The notes: generated from the sequence alone by a model not told the origin. Counted from the stretch's first letter, positions 1 to 7,597 are shown. The stretch: DNA of 14,323 nucleotides from UMGS1613 sp963616135 (GCA_963616135.1 CAVEJT010000028.1:1-14323), one strand, 5' to 3'. Numbers and translations: made by a program.

Positions 1-17
1 TCAATCTCGTTTATCAT
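1..17 (-). CDS. Possible start of a further gene, cut by the window edge
   Basis: The holA stop codon TAA is overlapped by an ATG (TAATG arrangement), after which the codons ATA AAC GAG ATT stay open to the window edge. TAATG junctions are common between translationally coupled genes, which is the only reason to list this. The nearest purine-rich sequence (GGTGG) is 12 bases upstream of the ATG, so the ribosome binding site is weak. Five codons cannot identify a product, and this may be chance. Confidence 0.3.
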
Positions 18-991
18 TAGTTTTTGGTTCCACCAACACTATTTGACAAAGAGCCTAAACTTAATATAAATAATTCGAGCGCTAATTCCTTATCTTTGGT
101 GCCTGTTTTAATTCCTATATCAAGATCTGCCAATAAGTCTAAATAATTAAGTAATACTTTGGGATTGTATTTATATCCTGTTGTAATAGCAAGATGCACA
201 GGATATTTATGTACTCCAAGTATCTCTGAAATATTTTCTTCGGTATATCCTTTTCTAGTTAGTGTAGAAGCTTGGTACATAAGTCTAAATTTACTAGCTA
301 TAAGAGCTATTATTTTAATAGGCTCTTCATTTATTTTTAATAGTTCTTTATAAGTTTTAATTGCATTCTTTTTATTTTTATTTATTATATCATCTACAAA
401 TTTAAATATATCTACATCTATAAATTCAATACAAATATTATCTATATCTTCTCTAGTAATTATTTTATAATCTATTTTATATATCTTTAATTTTTCAATT
501 TCTTGATATATTATTTCTAAATTATTACCTACTCTTTTAATAAAGTATTCTATATCACTATTATTTATTTTATAATCATCAAACATAGTTTTAACAGTTT
601 TAGTTATGTATTTTTCTTTATTGAATTCTTTTATTATTCCATTACTATGTATTAATTTAACTATTTTTTTAACATTATCAATTTTTTCTTGATCATCTAT
701 AAATATTATTATTGTATTTTGATTACTATTTTTTAAATATTCTTCTAATAGATCTATATCATCTATTTTTTTTGAAGATGTTCTACTAAATATAAAAGCA
801 TTTTCTACTATTATAAGTTTATTATTATCAAAAAGAGATATTGTATTTGCATCCTCTAATATCTCTTTTATAGTATTAAATTCTAAATCGTATTTAGATA
901 TATTAATTTCTTCTATATTAGATTTACTTATTATATTTTTTACTTCTTTGTCTATTAAAAATTGCTCTTGCCCATATAATAAATAATTCAT
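17..991 (-). CDS. holA: DNA polymerase III subunit delta (HolA)
   Basis: Clamp-loader delta subunit, which opens the beta sliding clamp so that it can be placed on DNA at replication forks. The 324-residue length and the N-terminal sequence MNYLLYGQEQFLIDKEV fit the family, where the opening strand and the Gly-Glu/Asp-x-Phe-Leu segment begin an AAA-like but ATP-inactive domain. The C-terminal third (about residues 215-315) is the helical collar region that oligomerises with the gamma/tau and delta-prime subunits. The start is supported by AGGAG seven bases before the ATG. That SD overlaps the smc stop codon and the gap is only 10 bases, so holA is very probably co-transcribed and coupled with smc. 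In Bacillus holA is not next to smc, so this pairing is a local arrangement. Assignment rests on overall resemblance and N-terminal motif, not on a catalytic residue. Confidence 0.88.
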   Translation of the reverse strand: MNYLLYGQEQFLIDKEVKNIISKSNIEEINISKYDLEFNTIKEILEDANTISLFDNNKLIIVENAFIFSRTSSKKIDDIDLLEEYLKNSNQNTIIIFIDDQEKIDNVKKIVKLIHSNGIIKEFNKEKYITKTVKTMFDDYKINNSDIEYFIKRVGNNLEIIYQEIEKLKIYKIDYKIITREDIDNICIEFIDVDIFKFVDDIINKNKKNAIKTYKELLKINEEPIKIIALIASKFRLMYQASTLTRKGYTEENISEILGVHKYPVHLAITTGYKYNPKVLLNYLDLLADLDIGIKTGTKDKELALELFILSLGSLSNSVGGTKN

Positions 992-1001
992 ATTATCACT
1001 C

Positions 1002-3944
1002 CTACTTAATTTCTTCTAATTTTACAGAAACTAATTTACTAACTCCTGATTCTTGCATAGTAATACCATATAATACATCTACATATTCCATTGTTTTCTT
1101 TTTATGTGTTATTACTATAAATTGTGTTTTTTCTTTTAACGAACGTATATATTTACCAAATGATTCTACATTTACTTCATCAAGTGCAGCCTCTACTTCA
1201 TCTAGTATACAAAATGGTACAGGTCTTGATTTTAGTATAGCAAATAATAAACTGATTGCTGTAAATGTTTTTTCACCACCAGATAATAAACTAATACTTT
1301 TTAATGTTTTACCAGGAGGACATGCTTCTATTTCTATGCCTGTTTCAAGTATGTTGGAACTATCCGTAAGTTTTAATTCTGCACTACCACCATTAAATAA
1401 TTCTCTAAAAGTTTTTGTAAAGTTTTCTTGAATAATTTTAAAAGTTTTAATAAATTCTTGCTTCATTACATTATCCATTTCTTCTATTATCTCTAAAAGA
1501 GTTGCTGAAGCGCTTGATAAATCTTCTTGTTGATGAATTAAGAATTCATATCTTGAACTTACTCTTTCATATTCTTCTGGTGCCATAGTATTAACTGGGC
1601 CAATATCTTTAATTTTTCTTTTTAATGAATTTACTTTATTACGAGCAATATTAACATCTATATCTAGCTTGTATAAACTAATTGCTTTTTCATATGTAAT
1701 AGTATATGTTTCATTTAATATATTTAAAAGGTTATCTAATTTTACATCAGCTCTATTTACTTCTATTTCAAGTTCATGTAATTCATTATTTTTCTCATTA
1801 AAACTTGCACTTTCTCTTTTTATTGTATATTCAAATTCTTCTAATTCGTTGCTTAATCTTACTCTAGAATTGTTTAAAGCTTCTAAATTAGTTTGAATTC
1901 TATTTCTTTTATTTACTGCTTCATAGTATTCTTTTATTACTATATCTTCTTCCTTAGTAAGAGTTTTATTAATAGAATTTTCTGTATCACTAATTTCATT
2001 TGTTATAGATTCTCTTTTCTTATTTAAATCTACAATCATAGAATTTCTAGAATTAATATACTCTTCTTTATTTATTTTTTCTTTATTAGATAAATATAAT
2101 TTATCTTCTTGTGCTTTTAAATCATAATCTATTTTATTTAAATCATTTTCAATATCTTTTTGTAATTTTTCTAATTTTTCATATTCTTTTAAATTATTTT
2201 CTAATTCATATTTATCAGTAATAATATTTCTAACATTTACTTTACCACCTGTAAGAGAACCTCCTACATGTAATACTTCTCCATCAATAGTTACAATTCT
2301 ATATTTGTAATTTATTTTTTTACTTATAATATTTGCATTATCAATATTATCTACTACTATAACATTACCTAATTGATTTTTAATTATATTCGTAAATTTT
2401 TTATCATATTTAACTAAATTACTAGCTATATCTATATATCCATGTTCTTTATTTAAAATACTTAAAGTATCACGATCTATAAGTTTTTCTTTTATTATAT
2501 TAAGTGGAAAGAATGTTACCCTACCTAAATTATTGTTTTTAAGATAGTTTATAGCCTCTTTAGCACTTATCTCATTATCTGTTACTATACAAGAAGAATT
2601 AGCCCCTAAAACCACTGAAATAGCCTTAGAATACTTCTCATCTATTTCAATTAAAGAACCTATAGAGTTATAAATTCCTCTTAATTTAGGATTATTTAAT
2701 ACATTTTTAACAGCATAAGGTAAACTTGAATTATTATCAATATTTTCTCTTAAAGAATCTATTTTAGTTTTAAGTATATTTAAATTTTTAACATTAGTGT
2801 TAAGCTTAGATAATAAATCACTCTTATCACTTTTAATTTTTATAATACTACTTTCAAAAGTATCTATATCTTTATTAATTTTACTAATTTCTTCTTTTTC
2901 AATATTAATTTCATTGGTATAAGAATTGATAGTATTAGTTACACTTAATTCTTCTTCTTTTAAATTTATTAAAGAATTATGAAGAACTACATCATCTACT
3001 TCATATTTCTTTCTTTCAAGAATTATTTGTTTTCTAGCATTAATTTTTTCAACTAATGATGTCATATCAAGAAGTTCTTGTTGCTGTTCTTTTATTTGCT
3101 TGTCTAACTCTGCTATATTCATTTTATATGATGAAGTTTTAGCTTCATTAGTTGAATTAGAAGTATTTAAATTAATGATTTCTTTTGATAATTCATCTAT
3201 TTTTTTCTTATTTTCTTGATATTTATAATTAATTTCAGTAATATCATTAGCAACTAAAGATATTTCAAGTTCTCTTAATTCATCACTTAAAGAATTAAAT
3301 TCTTCTGCTTTAATTTTTTGTTCCCTTAATGGTTCTACTTGAACTTCTAACTCACTTATAATATCATTTATTCTATTAATATTATCTTTAGTTTTTTCTA
3401 ACTTTCTTAAAGCCTCTTCTTTTCTTTTTTTATATTTTAATACCCCGGCAGCCTCTTCAAATATTATCCTTCTATTTTCTGGTTTACTTGATAATATATC
3501 ATCTATTTTACCTTGAGATATTATATTAAAAGATTCTTTAGCTATACCACTATCCATAAGTAAATCATTAATATCTTTTAATCTACATTTTTCTTCATTA
3601 ATAAAAAATTCATTAGTTCCATCTTTATAAAGTCTTCTTCTAATAGCTACCTCTTCAAATGATACATTTAAATAATTATCAGAATTGTCAAATATTAAAG
3701 TAACAGTTGCGACATTCATAGGATTTCTACTTTTACTACCTGCAAAAATTACATCAGTCATACCACCTTCACCACGAAGAGATTTAACAGATTGTTCTCC
3801 TAATACCCATCTTACAGCATCTACTACATTACTTTTACCACTACCATTAGGTCCAACTATACCAGTTATATTATTATCTAAATCTATAATTGTATTGTCT
3901 GCAAAAGATTTAAAACCTTGTGCGATTATTTTCTTTAAGTACAT
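1002..3944 (-). CDS. smc: Chromosome segregation protein SMC (short-armed)
   Basis: ATPase of the Smc-ScpAB condensin, which organises and segregates the chromosome. The N-terminal head carries Walker A GPNGSGKS at residues 31-38. A coiled-coil arm follows, then a hinge at about 421-570 with the conserved Gly-rich segment GGSLTGG (561-567), the returning coiled-coil arm, and the C-terminal head with the ABC signature LSGGEK (887-892) and Walker B ending in D915-E916. All parts are present in one open frame. The protein has 980 residues against roughly 1190 in Bacillus, and the missing length lies in the arms (about 240 residues each instead of about 330-340). The start is fixed by AAGGTGAT just upstream. 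scpA, scpB, rnc and ftsY, the usual partners or neighbours, are not in the window. The gene is read with holA from the promoter at 3966-3994. Confidence 0.97.
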   Translation of the reverse strand: MYLKKIIAQGFKSFADNTIIDLDNNITGIVGPNGSGKSNVVDAVRWVLGEQSVKSLRGEGGMTDVIFAGSKSRNPMNVATVTLIFDNSDNYLNVSFEEVAIRRRLYKDGTNEFFINEEKCRLKDINDLLMDSGIAKESFNIISQGKIDDILSSKPENRRIIFEEAAGVLKYKKRKEEALRKLEKTKDNINRINDIISELEVQVEPLREQKIKAEEFNSLSDELRELEISLVANDITEINYKYQENKKKIDELSKEIINLNTSNSTNEAKTSSYKMNIAELDKQIKEQQQELLDMTSLVEKINARKQIILERKKYEVDDVVLHNSLINLKEEELSVTNTINSYTNEINIEKEEISKINKDIDTFESSIIKIKSDKSDLLSKLNTNVKNLNILKTKIDSLRENIDNNSSLPYAVKNVLNNPKLRGIYNSIGSLIEIDEKYSKAISVVLGANSSCIVTDNEISAKEAINYLKNNNLGRVTFFPLNIIKEKLIDRDTLSILNKEHGYIDIASNLVKYDKKFTNIIKNQLGNVIVVDNIDNANIISKKINYKYRIVTIDGEVLHVGGSLTGGKVNVRNIITDKYELENNLKEYEKLEKLQKDIENDLNKIDYDLKAQEDKLYLSNKEKINKEEYINSRNSMIVDLNKKRESITNEISDTENSINKTLTKEEDIVIKEYYEAVNKRNRIQTNLEALNNSRVRLSNELEEFEYTIKRESASFNEKNNELHELEIEVNRADVKLDNLLNILNETYTITYEKAISLYKLDIDVNIARNKVNSLKRKIKDIGPVNTMAPEEYERVSSRYEFLIHQQEDLSSASATLLEIIEEMDNVMKQEFIKTFKIIQENFTKTFRELFNGGSAELKLTDSSNILETGIEIEACPPGKTLKSISLLSGGEKTFTAISLLFAILKSRPVPFCILDEVEAALDEVNVESFGKYIRSLKEKTQFIVITHKKKTMEYVDVLYGITMQESGVSKLVSVKLEEIK

Positions 3945-3965
3945 CTTATCACCTTACTATTTTAT

Positions 3966-3994
3966 ATTATATCAATAATCTCTTTTAATTACAA
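3966..3994 (-). promoter_or_regulatory. Sigma-A-type promoter for smc-holA
   Basis: On the minus strand TTGTAA (3989-3994) is separated by exactly 17 bases from a perfect TATAAT (3966-3971), about 21 bases before the smc start codon. It sits directly downstream of the terminator candidate at 3996-4023, which suggests that smc-holA is an independent transcription unit. Confidence 0.65.
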
Positions 3995-3995
3995 G

Positions 3996-4023
3996 AAAAA
4001 AAGAATTCTATTTAGATTCTTTT
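3996..4023 (-). terminator. Rho-independent terminator after the GT2 gene
   Basis: The minus strand has an 8-base stem AAAAGAAT / ATTCTTTT (4016-4023 with 3999-4006) around a 9-base loop, running into a T tract. The stem contains the last codons and the stop of the glycosyltransferase gene. It has only one G-C pair, as expected in this AT-rich genome, so its strength is uncertain. Confidence 0.5.
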
Positions 4024-4532
4024 ACTATATATATAGGTCTTTTCTTAGTTTCTAAATACGTTTTAGATAAATATTGTCCTATTACACCCATACAGAATAA
4101 TTGTATTCCACTTATAAAAAATATAATACATACAAGCGATGGCCAACCAGATACAGGATCACCTAAAGCTAAAGTCTTAATTATTATTACAATTATCATA
4201 ATAAATGAAATTATACAAAATATAAATCCTATAACAGCAGAAAATATTAAAGGAACTGTTGAAAAAGCTGTTATACCTTCAAGAGCATATATAAATAGTT
4301 TCCAAAATGACCATTTAGTTTCTCCAGCAACTCTTTCTACATTTTCATACTCTAACCATTTTGTTTTAAAACCAACAAAACTAAATATACCTTTTGAATA
4401 TCTATTATATTCACCCATAGATATAATTGCATCTACTACTTGCCTTGTCATAAGTCTATAGTCTCTAGCACCATCTACCATTTCAGTTTTTGACATTTTA
4501 TTTATTATTTTATAAAAAGCACGAGCAAACAT
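4008..4532 (-). CDS. GT2 membrane glycosyltransferase, C-terminal part (frameshifted)
   Basis: This is the downstream half of the gene that begins at 4941. The matching reading frame is open back to 4595, 21 codons before the first ATG at 4532, and there it encodes EGYDCVGTRRVTRKGEPPIRS, a normal continuation of the GT2 domain. Removing one A from the run at 4596-4603 joins both halves into about 310 residues, the usual size of bactoprenol (undecaprenyl-phosphate) glucosyltransferases of the GtrB/CsbB type. This half carries the typical rest of the GT2 domain (DYRLMTRQVV), an amphipathic segment, and two long membrane helices at about residues 50-84 and 102-125, ending in a basic tail. Such enzymes move a sugar from a nucleotide donor to a lipid carrier for transport across the membrane. 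No good Shine-Dalgarno precedes 4532, so independent translation is unlikely. Confidence 0.8.
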   Translation of the reverse strand: MFARAFYKIINKMSKTEMVDGARDYRLMTRQVVDAIISMGEYNRYSKGIFSFVGFKTKWLEYENVERVAGETKWSFWKLFIYALEGITAFSTVPLIFSAVIGFIFCIISFIMIIVIIIKTLALGDPVSGWPSLVCIIFFISGIQLFCMGVIGQYLSKTYLETKKRPIYIVKESK

Positions 4533-4584
4533 ACTTCTAATAGGTGGTTCACCTTTTCTTGTAACTCTTCTAGTTCCTACACAA

Positions 4585-4941
4585 TCATATCCTTCTTTTT
4601 TTTATTAAATCATACATTTCAATTAATAATTTAGGAGGATCTTGAAGGTCAGCATCCATTAAGGTAACATAATCTCCTTCTGAATGACGTAAACCAGCTA
4701 ACATAGCAGCTTCCTTACCAAAATTTCTACTAAAAGATACATACCTAACTCTGTCATCTTCCTTGGCATATTCTTTTACAATATCTAATGTATTATCACT
4801 TGATCCATCATTTACAAATATATATTCAAAATCTAATTTATTCATTTTAGAACTTATTTTTTTTATTTCTTCATAGAAATACGGAATAGCTTGTTCTTCG
4901 TTATAACAAGGAACTATTATTGATATTTTTTCTTTTTTCAT
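4585..4941 (-). CDS. GT2 glycosyltransferase, N-terminal part (frameshifted)
   Basis: N-terminal catalytic half of a family-2, DPM1/CsbB-like glycosyltransferase. It has the nucleotide-sugar-binding start ISIIVPCYNEE, the VNDGSSDNT segment, the SRNFGKEAAMLAGL segment and the metal-binding DxD in DADLQDPP (about residues 97-104). The frame runs as expected to ...DLIKK (115 residues) and then, after eight A instead of seven, falls into RRI and a TGA stop. The product as written would lack the membrane anchor. The start is supported by a GAGG sequence, and the gene follows the unknown 150-residue gene by 12 bases. The break may be a real mutation, a phase-variable tract, a site of transcriptional slippage, or an assembly error in a homopolymer. 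The sequence alone does not decide between these. Confidence 0.82.
   Translation of the reverse strand: MKKEKISIIVPCYNEEQAIPYFYEEIKKISSKMNKLDFEYIFVNDGSSDNTLDIVKEYAKEDDRVRYVSFSRNFGKEAAMLAGLRHSEGDYVTLMDADLQDPPKLLIEMYDLIKKRRI
4596..4603 (-). other. A8 homopolymer at the frameshift of the GT2 gene
   Basis: Eight consecutive A on the coding strand lie exactly where the two halves of the glycosyltransferase go out of frame. Seven A would restore one continuous 310-codon frame: the codons after the run would then read GAA GGA TAT GAT. The shift needed is loss of one base (equivalently +1). Confidence 0.85.
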
Positions 4942-4953
4942 AAATACGCCTCA

Positions 4954-5406
4954 CTAAATTTTTTTAGTAGATTCTTCATTTCTTCTCTTTTTTTCTATAT
5001 CTAGTCTATATAATGTATTTTTTGGACTTTTTAAATACTTTTTATCAATACTAGAATCAAATAAATTTAGTGCTTCCAATTCAGTACAGTAATATAACAT
5101 ATTATCTAAAATATTATACATTCCTAAGACTTTAATTATCTTCATTCCCTTTTCAATATATTGTCTCTTACATATAAGTAATTTATCTTTATTATGTAAA
5201 ACTTCTATTTTTTCCTCAATTTGCGTAAATCTACCAATAAAATTTTCAATACCATTATTTACAAAATATATGTCGTAAAACTTATCGCCTCTTTTTAAAT
5301 ACAAAATTGATTTTACATACATACTATCATTAATTTTATTAATTTCTTCGCTTAACTTTTTTTTATTATTTGTAGGTAAATTAAATAACTCCTCCATACT
5401 ACTCAT
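4954..5406 (-). CDS. Unrecognised 150-residue protein between two glycosyltransferases
   Basis: I do not recognise this family. The start ATG overlaps the stop of the upstream GT4 gene by 8 bases and is preceded by a good GGAGG at normal spacing, and the downstream GT2 start follows after 12 bases. It therefore looks translationally coupled within a glycosyltransferase operon. There is no signal peptide or membrane segment. The middle (about residues 29-110) alternates short hydrophobic and polar stretches (SILYLKRGDKFYDIYFV; KIEVLHNKDKLLICKRQYIE), suggesting a small beta-rich domain. The tail is highly basic and charged (DIEKKRRNEESTKKI). Coding nature is supported by the operon spacing and an uninterrupted frame. 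The function is unknown; a cytoplasmic accessory to the neighbouring sugar transferases is only a guess from position. Confidence 0.75.
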   Translation of the reverse strand: MSSMEELFNLPTNNKKKLSEEINKINDSMYVKSILYLKRGDKFYDIYFVNNGIENFIGRFTQIEEKIEVLHNKDKLLICKRQYIEKGMKIIKVLGMYNILDNMLYYCTELEALNLFDSSIDKKYLKSPKNTLYRLDIEKKRRNEESTKKI

Positions 5407-6409
5407 GTGTTTCCTCCAATACTTCTTTATAAATGCTAATTAATTTTTTACCAACTTTTTTAATATCTCTAGAAAGTGCTACTTGATAACCTTCTTTTGT
5501 TAAATTTGGTAATCTGCCTTCTAAAATTCGTTTAATTTTATCTTCAAATTCATCAATATTTTTTGCTTTATATACATTAATTCCATCCTCTAACCATTCA
5601 TCAAAAACTGGTATATCACGTATTAATGCTGGAATTTTAGCTGCACATGCTTCCATTATAGGTATGCCCTCTGTTTCCTCTAAAGTTGGAAATAAATATA
5701 AATCACATCCACTATATGCTCCTCTTAATATTTCAGGTTCTACATATCCTGCAAATACTAAATTTGGAAGTTCAGTATTTACTGCATCTCTAATTTTTTT
5801 GGGACTAGCAGCTAAAGGCGAGTATCCAAACCAAATAAATTTATATTGGGGTAACCTTTTTGCTAATTCAACAAAGTCTAAAATACCTTTTCTCTCAATA
5901 TAAAGACCAACGCCCATTATAACTTTATCATCTTCACTATAATTAAAATTCTTTCTAAATTCTTTTCCACGTTTTTCATCATGTTCAAAAAATTTAACAT
6001 TAATTCCATTACTAATATCTGTAATTGGAACATTAATCCCATATCCTTTTAATAACTTTTTTGAATAAGGAGTTGGAGTTAATATATGATTGCCTAATGT
6101 ATAACATTTAATTAACCATTGCTTAAATAAGGGCGCTACTTGATTAGAAAGAATAAATGAATTTCTAAAGTCTTCTTCAGTTGAATGAGCATGATATATA
6201 ACTTTTTTCCCATTTTTTCTTGCTTTTTTAGCTAATGCATACGATTTTGGTCCATAGAAATTTATATGTGCTATATCATAGTCATCGTTAGGGTCTGTAG
6301 TAAATTCAACATTATTTTGTCTCATTGCTTCCATTTGGTGCTTAATAGCTTTTCCAAGTCCAGACTTTCCTATCATTTTTTCATTTTCTGTATATAACAA
6401 AACTTTCAT
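5399..6409 (-). CDS. GT4 glycosyltransferase, probably a diglucosyl-diacylglycerol synthase
   Basis: A retaining GT-B glycosyltransferase of 336 residues. The N-terminal part (KVLLYTENEKMIGKSGLGKA, then the HINFYGPKS, YHAHSTEEDFRNSF and TPTPYSKK segments) resembles enterococcal BgsA and the Acholeplasma diglucosyl-diacylglycerol synthase, which add the second glucose to a membrane glucolipid. The C-terminal half holds the donor-site pattern GVGLYIERKG (166-175) and the EX7E motif of this clan (E245 and E253). No signal peptide or membrane helix is visible, as expected for a peripheral membrane enzyme. A GGTGAT ribosome binding site supports the start, and a promoter candidate lies at 6425-6453. 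The nearby lipid kinase and membrane GT2 gene make a glycolipid role plausible. The family (GT4) is firm; the exact substrate is an inference from sequence resemblance. Confidence 0.9.
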   Translation of the reverse strand: MKVLLYTENEKMIGKSGLGKAIKHQMEAMRQNNVEFTTDPNDDYDIAHINFYGPKSYALAKKARKNGKKVIYHAHSTEEDFRNSFILSNQVAPLFKQWLIKCYTLGNHILTPTPYSKKLLKGYGINVPITDISNGINVKFFEHDEKRGKEFRKNFNYSEDDKVIMGVGLYIERKGILDFVELAKRLPQYKFIWFGYSPLAASPKKIRDAVNTELPNLVFAGYVEPEILRGAYSGCDLYLFPTLEETEGIPIMEACAAKIPALIRDIPVFDEWLEDGINVYKAKNIDEFEDKIKRILEGRLPNLTKEGYQVALSRDIKKVGKKLISIYKEVLEETHE

Positions 6410-6424
6410 GTTATCACCAAGATA

Positions 6425-6453
6425 ATTATAACATATAACGTATTAAAAATAAA
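6425..6453 (-). promoter_or_regulatory. Extended -10 promoter for the glycosyltransferase operon
   Basis: The minus strand has TGTTATAAT, an extended -10 with TATAAT at 6425-6430, 15 bases upstream of the GT4 start codon. At 17-base spacing the -35 is a poor TTTATT (6448-6453), which an extended -10 can offset. It begins right after the ylmC stop codon. Confidence 0.5.
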
Positions 6454-6456
6454 GAA

Positions 6457-6687
6457 TTAATAAACGATATTAACAAGTATTACATCTTCTCCTATTTTTT
6501 CTATTTGTTCCCATTTTATAGTAATTTCTTTTTTATTTGAAAAATATGATATCAAAAATCTATGTTTTTCTACAATTAAATTTAAAGCTTTTCCACTAGA
6601 ATCAACTTCCATATCAATAATATTTCCAATATTCTTTCCATCTATTAAATTTATTATCGTTTTATTTTGTAAATCCGATAGTCTCAT
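6457..6687 (-). CDS. ylmC: PRC-barrel protein, YlmC/YmxH family
   Basis: A 76-residue single-domain PRC-barrel protein of the YlmC/YmxH family, often annotated as sporulation-related although its biochemical role is not established. MRLSDLQNKTIINLIDGKNIGNI followed by beta strands and the ending IKWEQIEKIGEDVILVNI match the family pattern (MRLSEL...G...IPW..IKKIG.D.I.V). The length is normal and the start is supported by GGTGAT. In Bacillus ylmC lies shortly downstream of sigG. Here it lies downstream of sigG with only the lipid kinase between, which supports both assignments and shows conserved neighbourhood. It has its own candidate promoter at 6702-6730. Confidence 0.85.
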   Translation of the reverse strand: MRLSDLQNKTIINLIDGKNIGNIIDMEVDSSGKALNLIVEKHRFLISYFSNKKEITIKWEQIEKIGEDVILVNIVY

Positions 6688-6701
6688 TCTATCACCAATA
6701 T

Positions 6702-6730
6702 ATTATATGAAAAAAATAGACTTATGCCTA
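6702..6730 (-). promoter_or_regulatory. Sigma-A-type promoter for ylmC
   Basis: TAGGCA (6725-6730) and a perfect TATAAT (6702-6707) are spaced by 17 bases on the minus strand, 14 bases before the ylmC start. The -35 overlaps the stop codon of the lipid kinase gene, and the spacer contains the T tract of its terminator. Confidence 0.5.
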
Positions 6731-6734
6731 TTTT
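6711..6734 (-). terminator. Terminator after the lipid kinase gene
   Basis: The minus strand has the 7-base stem AAAATAG / CTATTTT (6728-6734 with 6713-6719), an 8-base loop and a following T run. The stem begins in the stop codon region of the kinase gene. It overlaps the ylmC promoter candidate. Confidence 0.5.
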
Positions 6735-7597
6735 ATTAACTTTTTTTCTCTCAAAAATTTATTTATTTTCAAACTATCTTTATAATCAATAGATAATGCA
6801 TTAGGAATGATAGAAAATTCAAATTTATTATCTTTTATAATTTCACCATCAACATTACAAGCTAAATTCACCGGAGATTCTATATTTATTTTGTTTGCAC
6901 TATAAATATTTACTTTGTTATCAGTTATATGAGTTCCTTTTACTAATTTTGAAATAAGAGGTATCATTTCTAGTTTTTTTAGATCTTTAACTTCACATAC
7001 ATCAAATAGCCCACTATTAAGTTTTGCACTTGGTGCGATTTTAAAACCATTCCCATAGTATTTTCCGTTACAAATAGTTAAAATAGTTATATTTTCTTCT
7101 CTACCATCTATTTTTATTTTTTTATTCTTGTACGAAAAATAATTTTTAATTAAACTTAAAATATATACTAGATTTTTTGATAATTTCTTATCCTTTAAAT
7201 AATTAGCTAAATCCGCTACTTCTGCATCCAAACCTACTGATGCTATATTTATAAAATACCTATCATTTACCTTACCCAAGTCTATTAAATTACAATCATG
7301 TCCAAGCAAAGTTTTATAAAAATCATTCCCTGTACCAACAGGAACAACACCTAAAGAAGTTTTTGAATCGTGTAATCCATTTACTACTTCATTTAAAGTA
7401 CCATCTCCGCCTACACTATAAACAATACAATTTTTATTTTTATAGTGTAGAGCAATATTTTTAGCATCTCCTTTTGATTTAGTATATATTACTTTAAAAT
7501 TAATTTTTAATTCATTGCAATATTCACTAATCGCTTGACCTACTTTTACTCCACATCCATTACCAGATGTAGGATTAACAATAAAAATATATTTCAT
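6728..7597 (-). CDS. Diacylglycerol kinase family lipid kinase (DagK/YegS-like)
   Basis: A cytoplasmic, membrane-associated ATP-dependent lipid kinase of the DAGK-catalytic (YegS/DgkB/sphingosine kinase-like) family, which phosphorylates diacylglycerol or a related lipid and returns it to phospholipid synthesis. The N-terminal domain begins IFIVNPTSGNG, and the nucleotide loop is GGDGTLNEVVNGL (63-75) followed by VPVGTGNDF (85-93). The C-terminal beta-sandwich domain follows from about residue 110 (NDRYFINIASVGLDAEV; ICNGKYYGNGFKIAP). The 289-residue length is usual. AAGGTGAT supports the start. Diacylglycerol is released when lipoteichoic-acid-type polymers are made, and it is the base of glucolipids, so the nearby GT4 and GT2 genes fit a shared envelope-lipid role. 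DgkB-like activity is likely but the substrate is not proven by sequence. Confidence 0.9.
   Translation of the reverse strand: MKYIFIVNPTSGNGCGVKVGQAISEYCNELKINFKVIYTKSKGDAKNIALHYKNKNCIVYSVGGDGTLNEVVNGLHDSKTSLGVVPVGTGNDFYKTLLGHDCNLIDLGKVNDRYFINIASVGLDAEVADLANYLKDKKLSKNLVYILSLIKNYFSYKNKKIKIDGREENITILTICNGKYYGNGFKIAPSAKLNSGLFDVCEVKDLKKLEMIPLISKLVKGTHITDNKVNIYSANKINIESPVNLACNVDGEIIKDNKFEFSIIPNALSIDYKDSLKINKFLREKKLIK

Noticed and set aside
4585..4603. TGA read as tryptophan to extend the first GT2 fragment
   Set aside because: Reading through the TGA leads to a TAG within a few codons and does not give the expected GT2 sequence; a one-base shift does.
1669..5903. Plus-strand open frames inside smc and the glycosyltransferase genes, and similar ones elsewhere
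   Set aside because: They lie opposite well-conserved genes, lack ribosome binding sites and give low-complexity Ser/Leu/Phe-rich proteins typical of antisense frames.
5853..7250. Reassignment of the arginine codon AGG, known in some uncultured Bacilli
   Set aside because: AGG codons in the GT4 gene (AKRLPQY) and the lipid kinase (NDRYFIN) fall where arginine is the family residue, so standard coding fits; only a few such codons could be checked.
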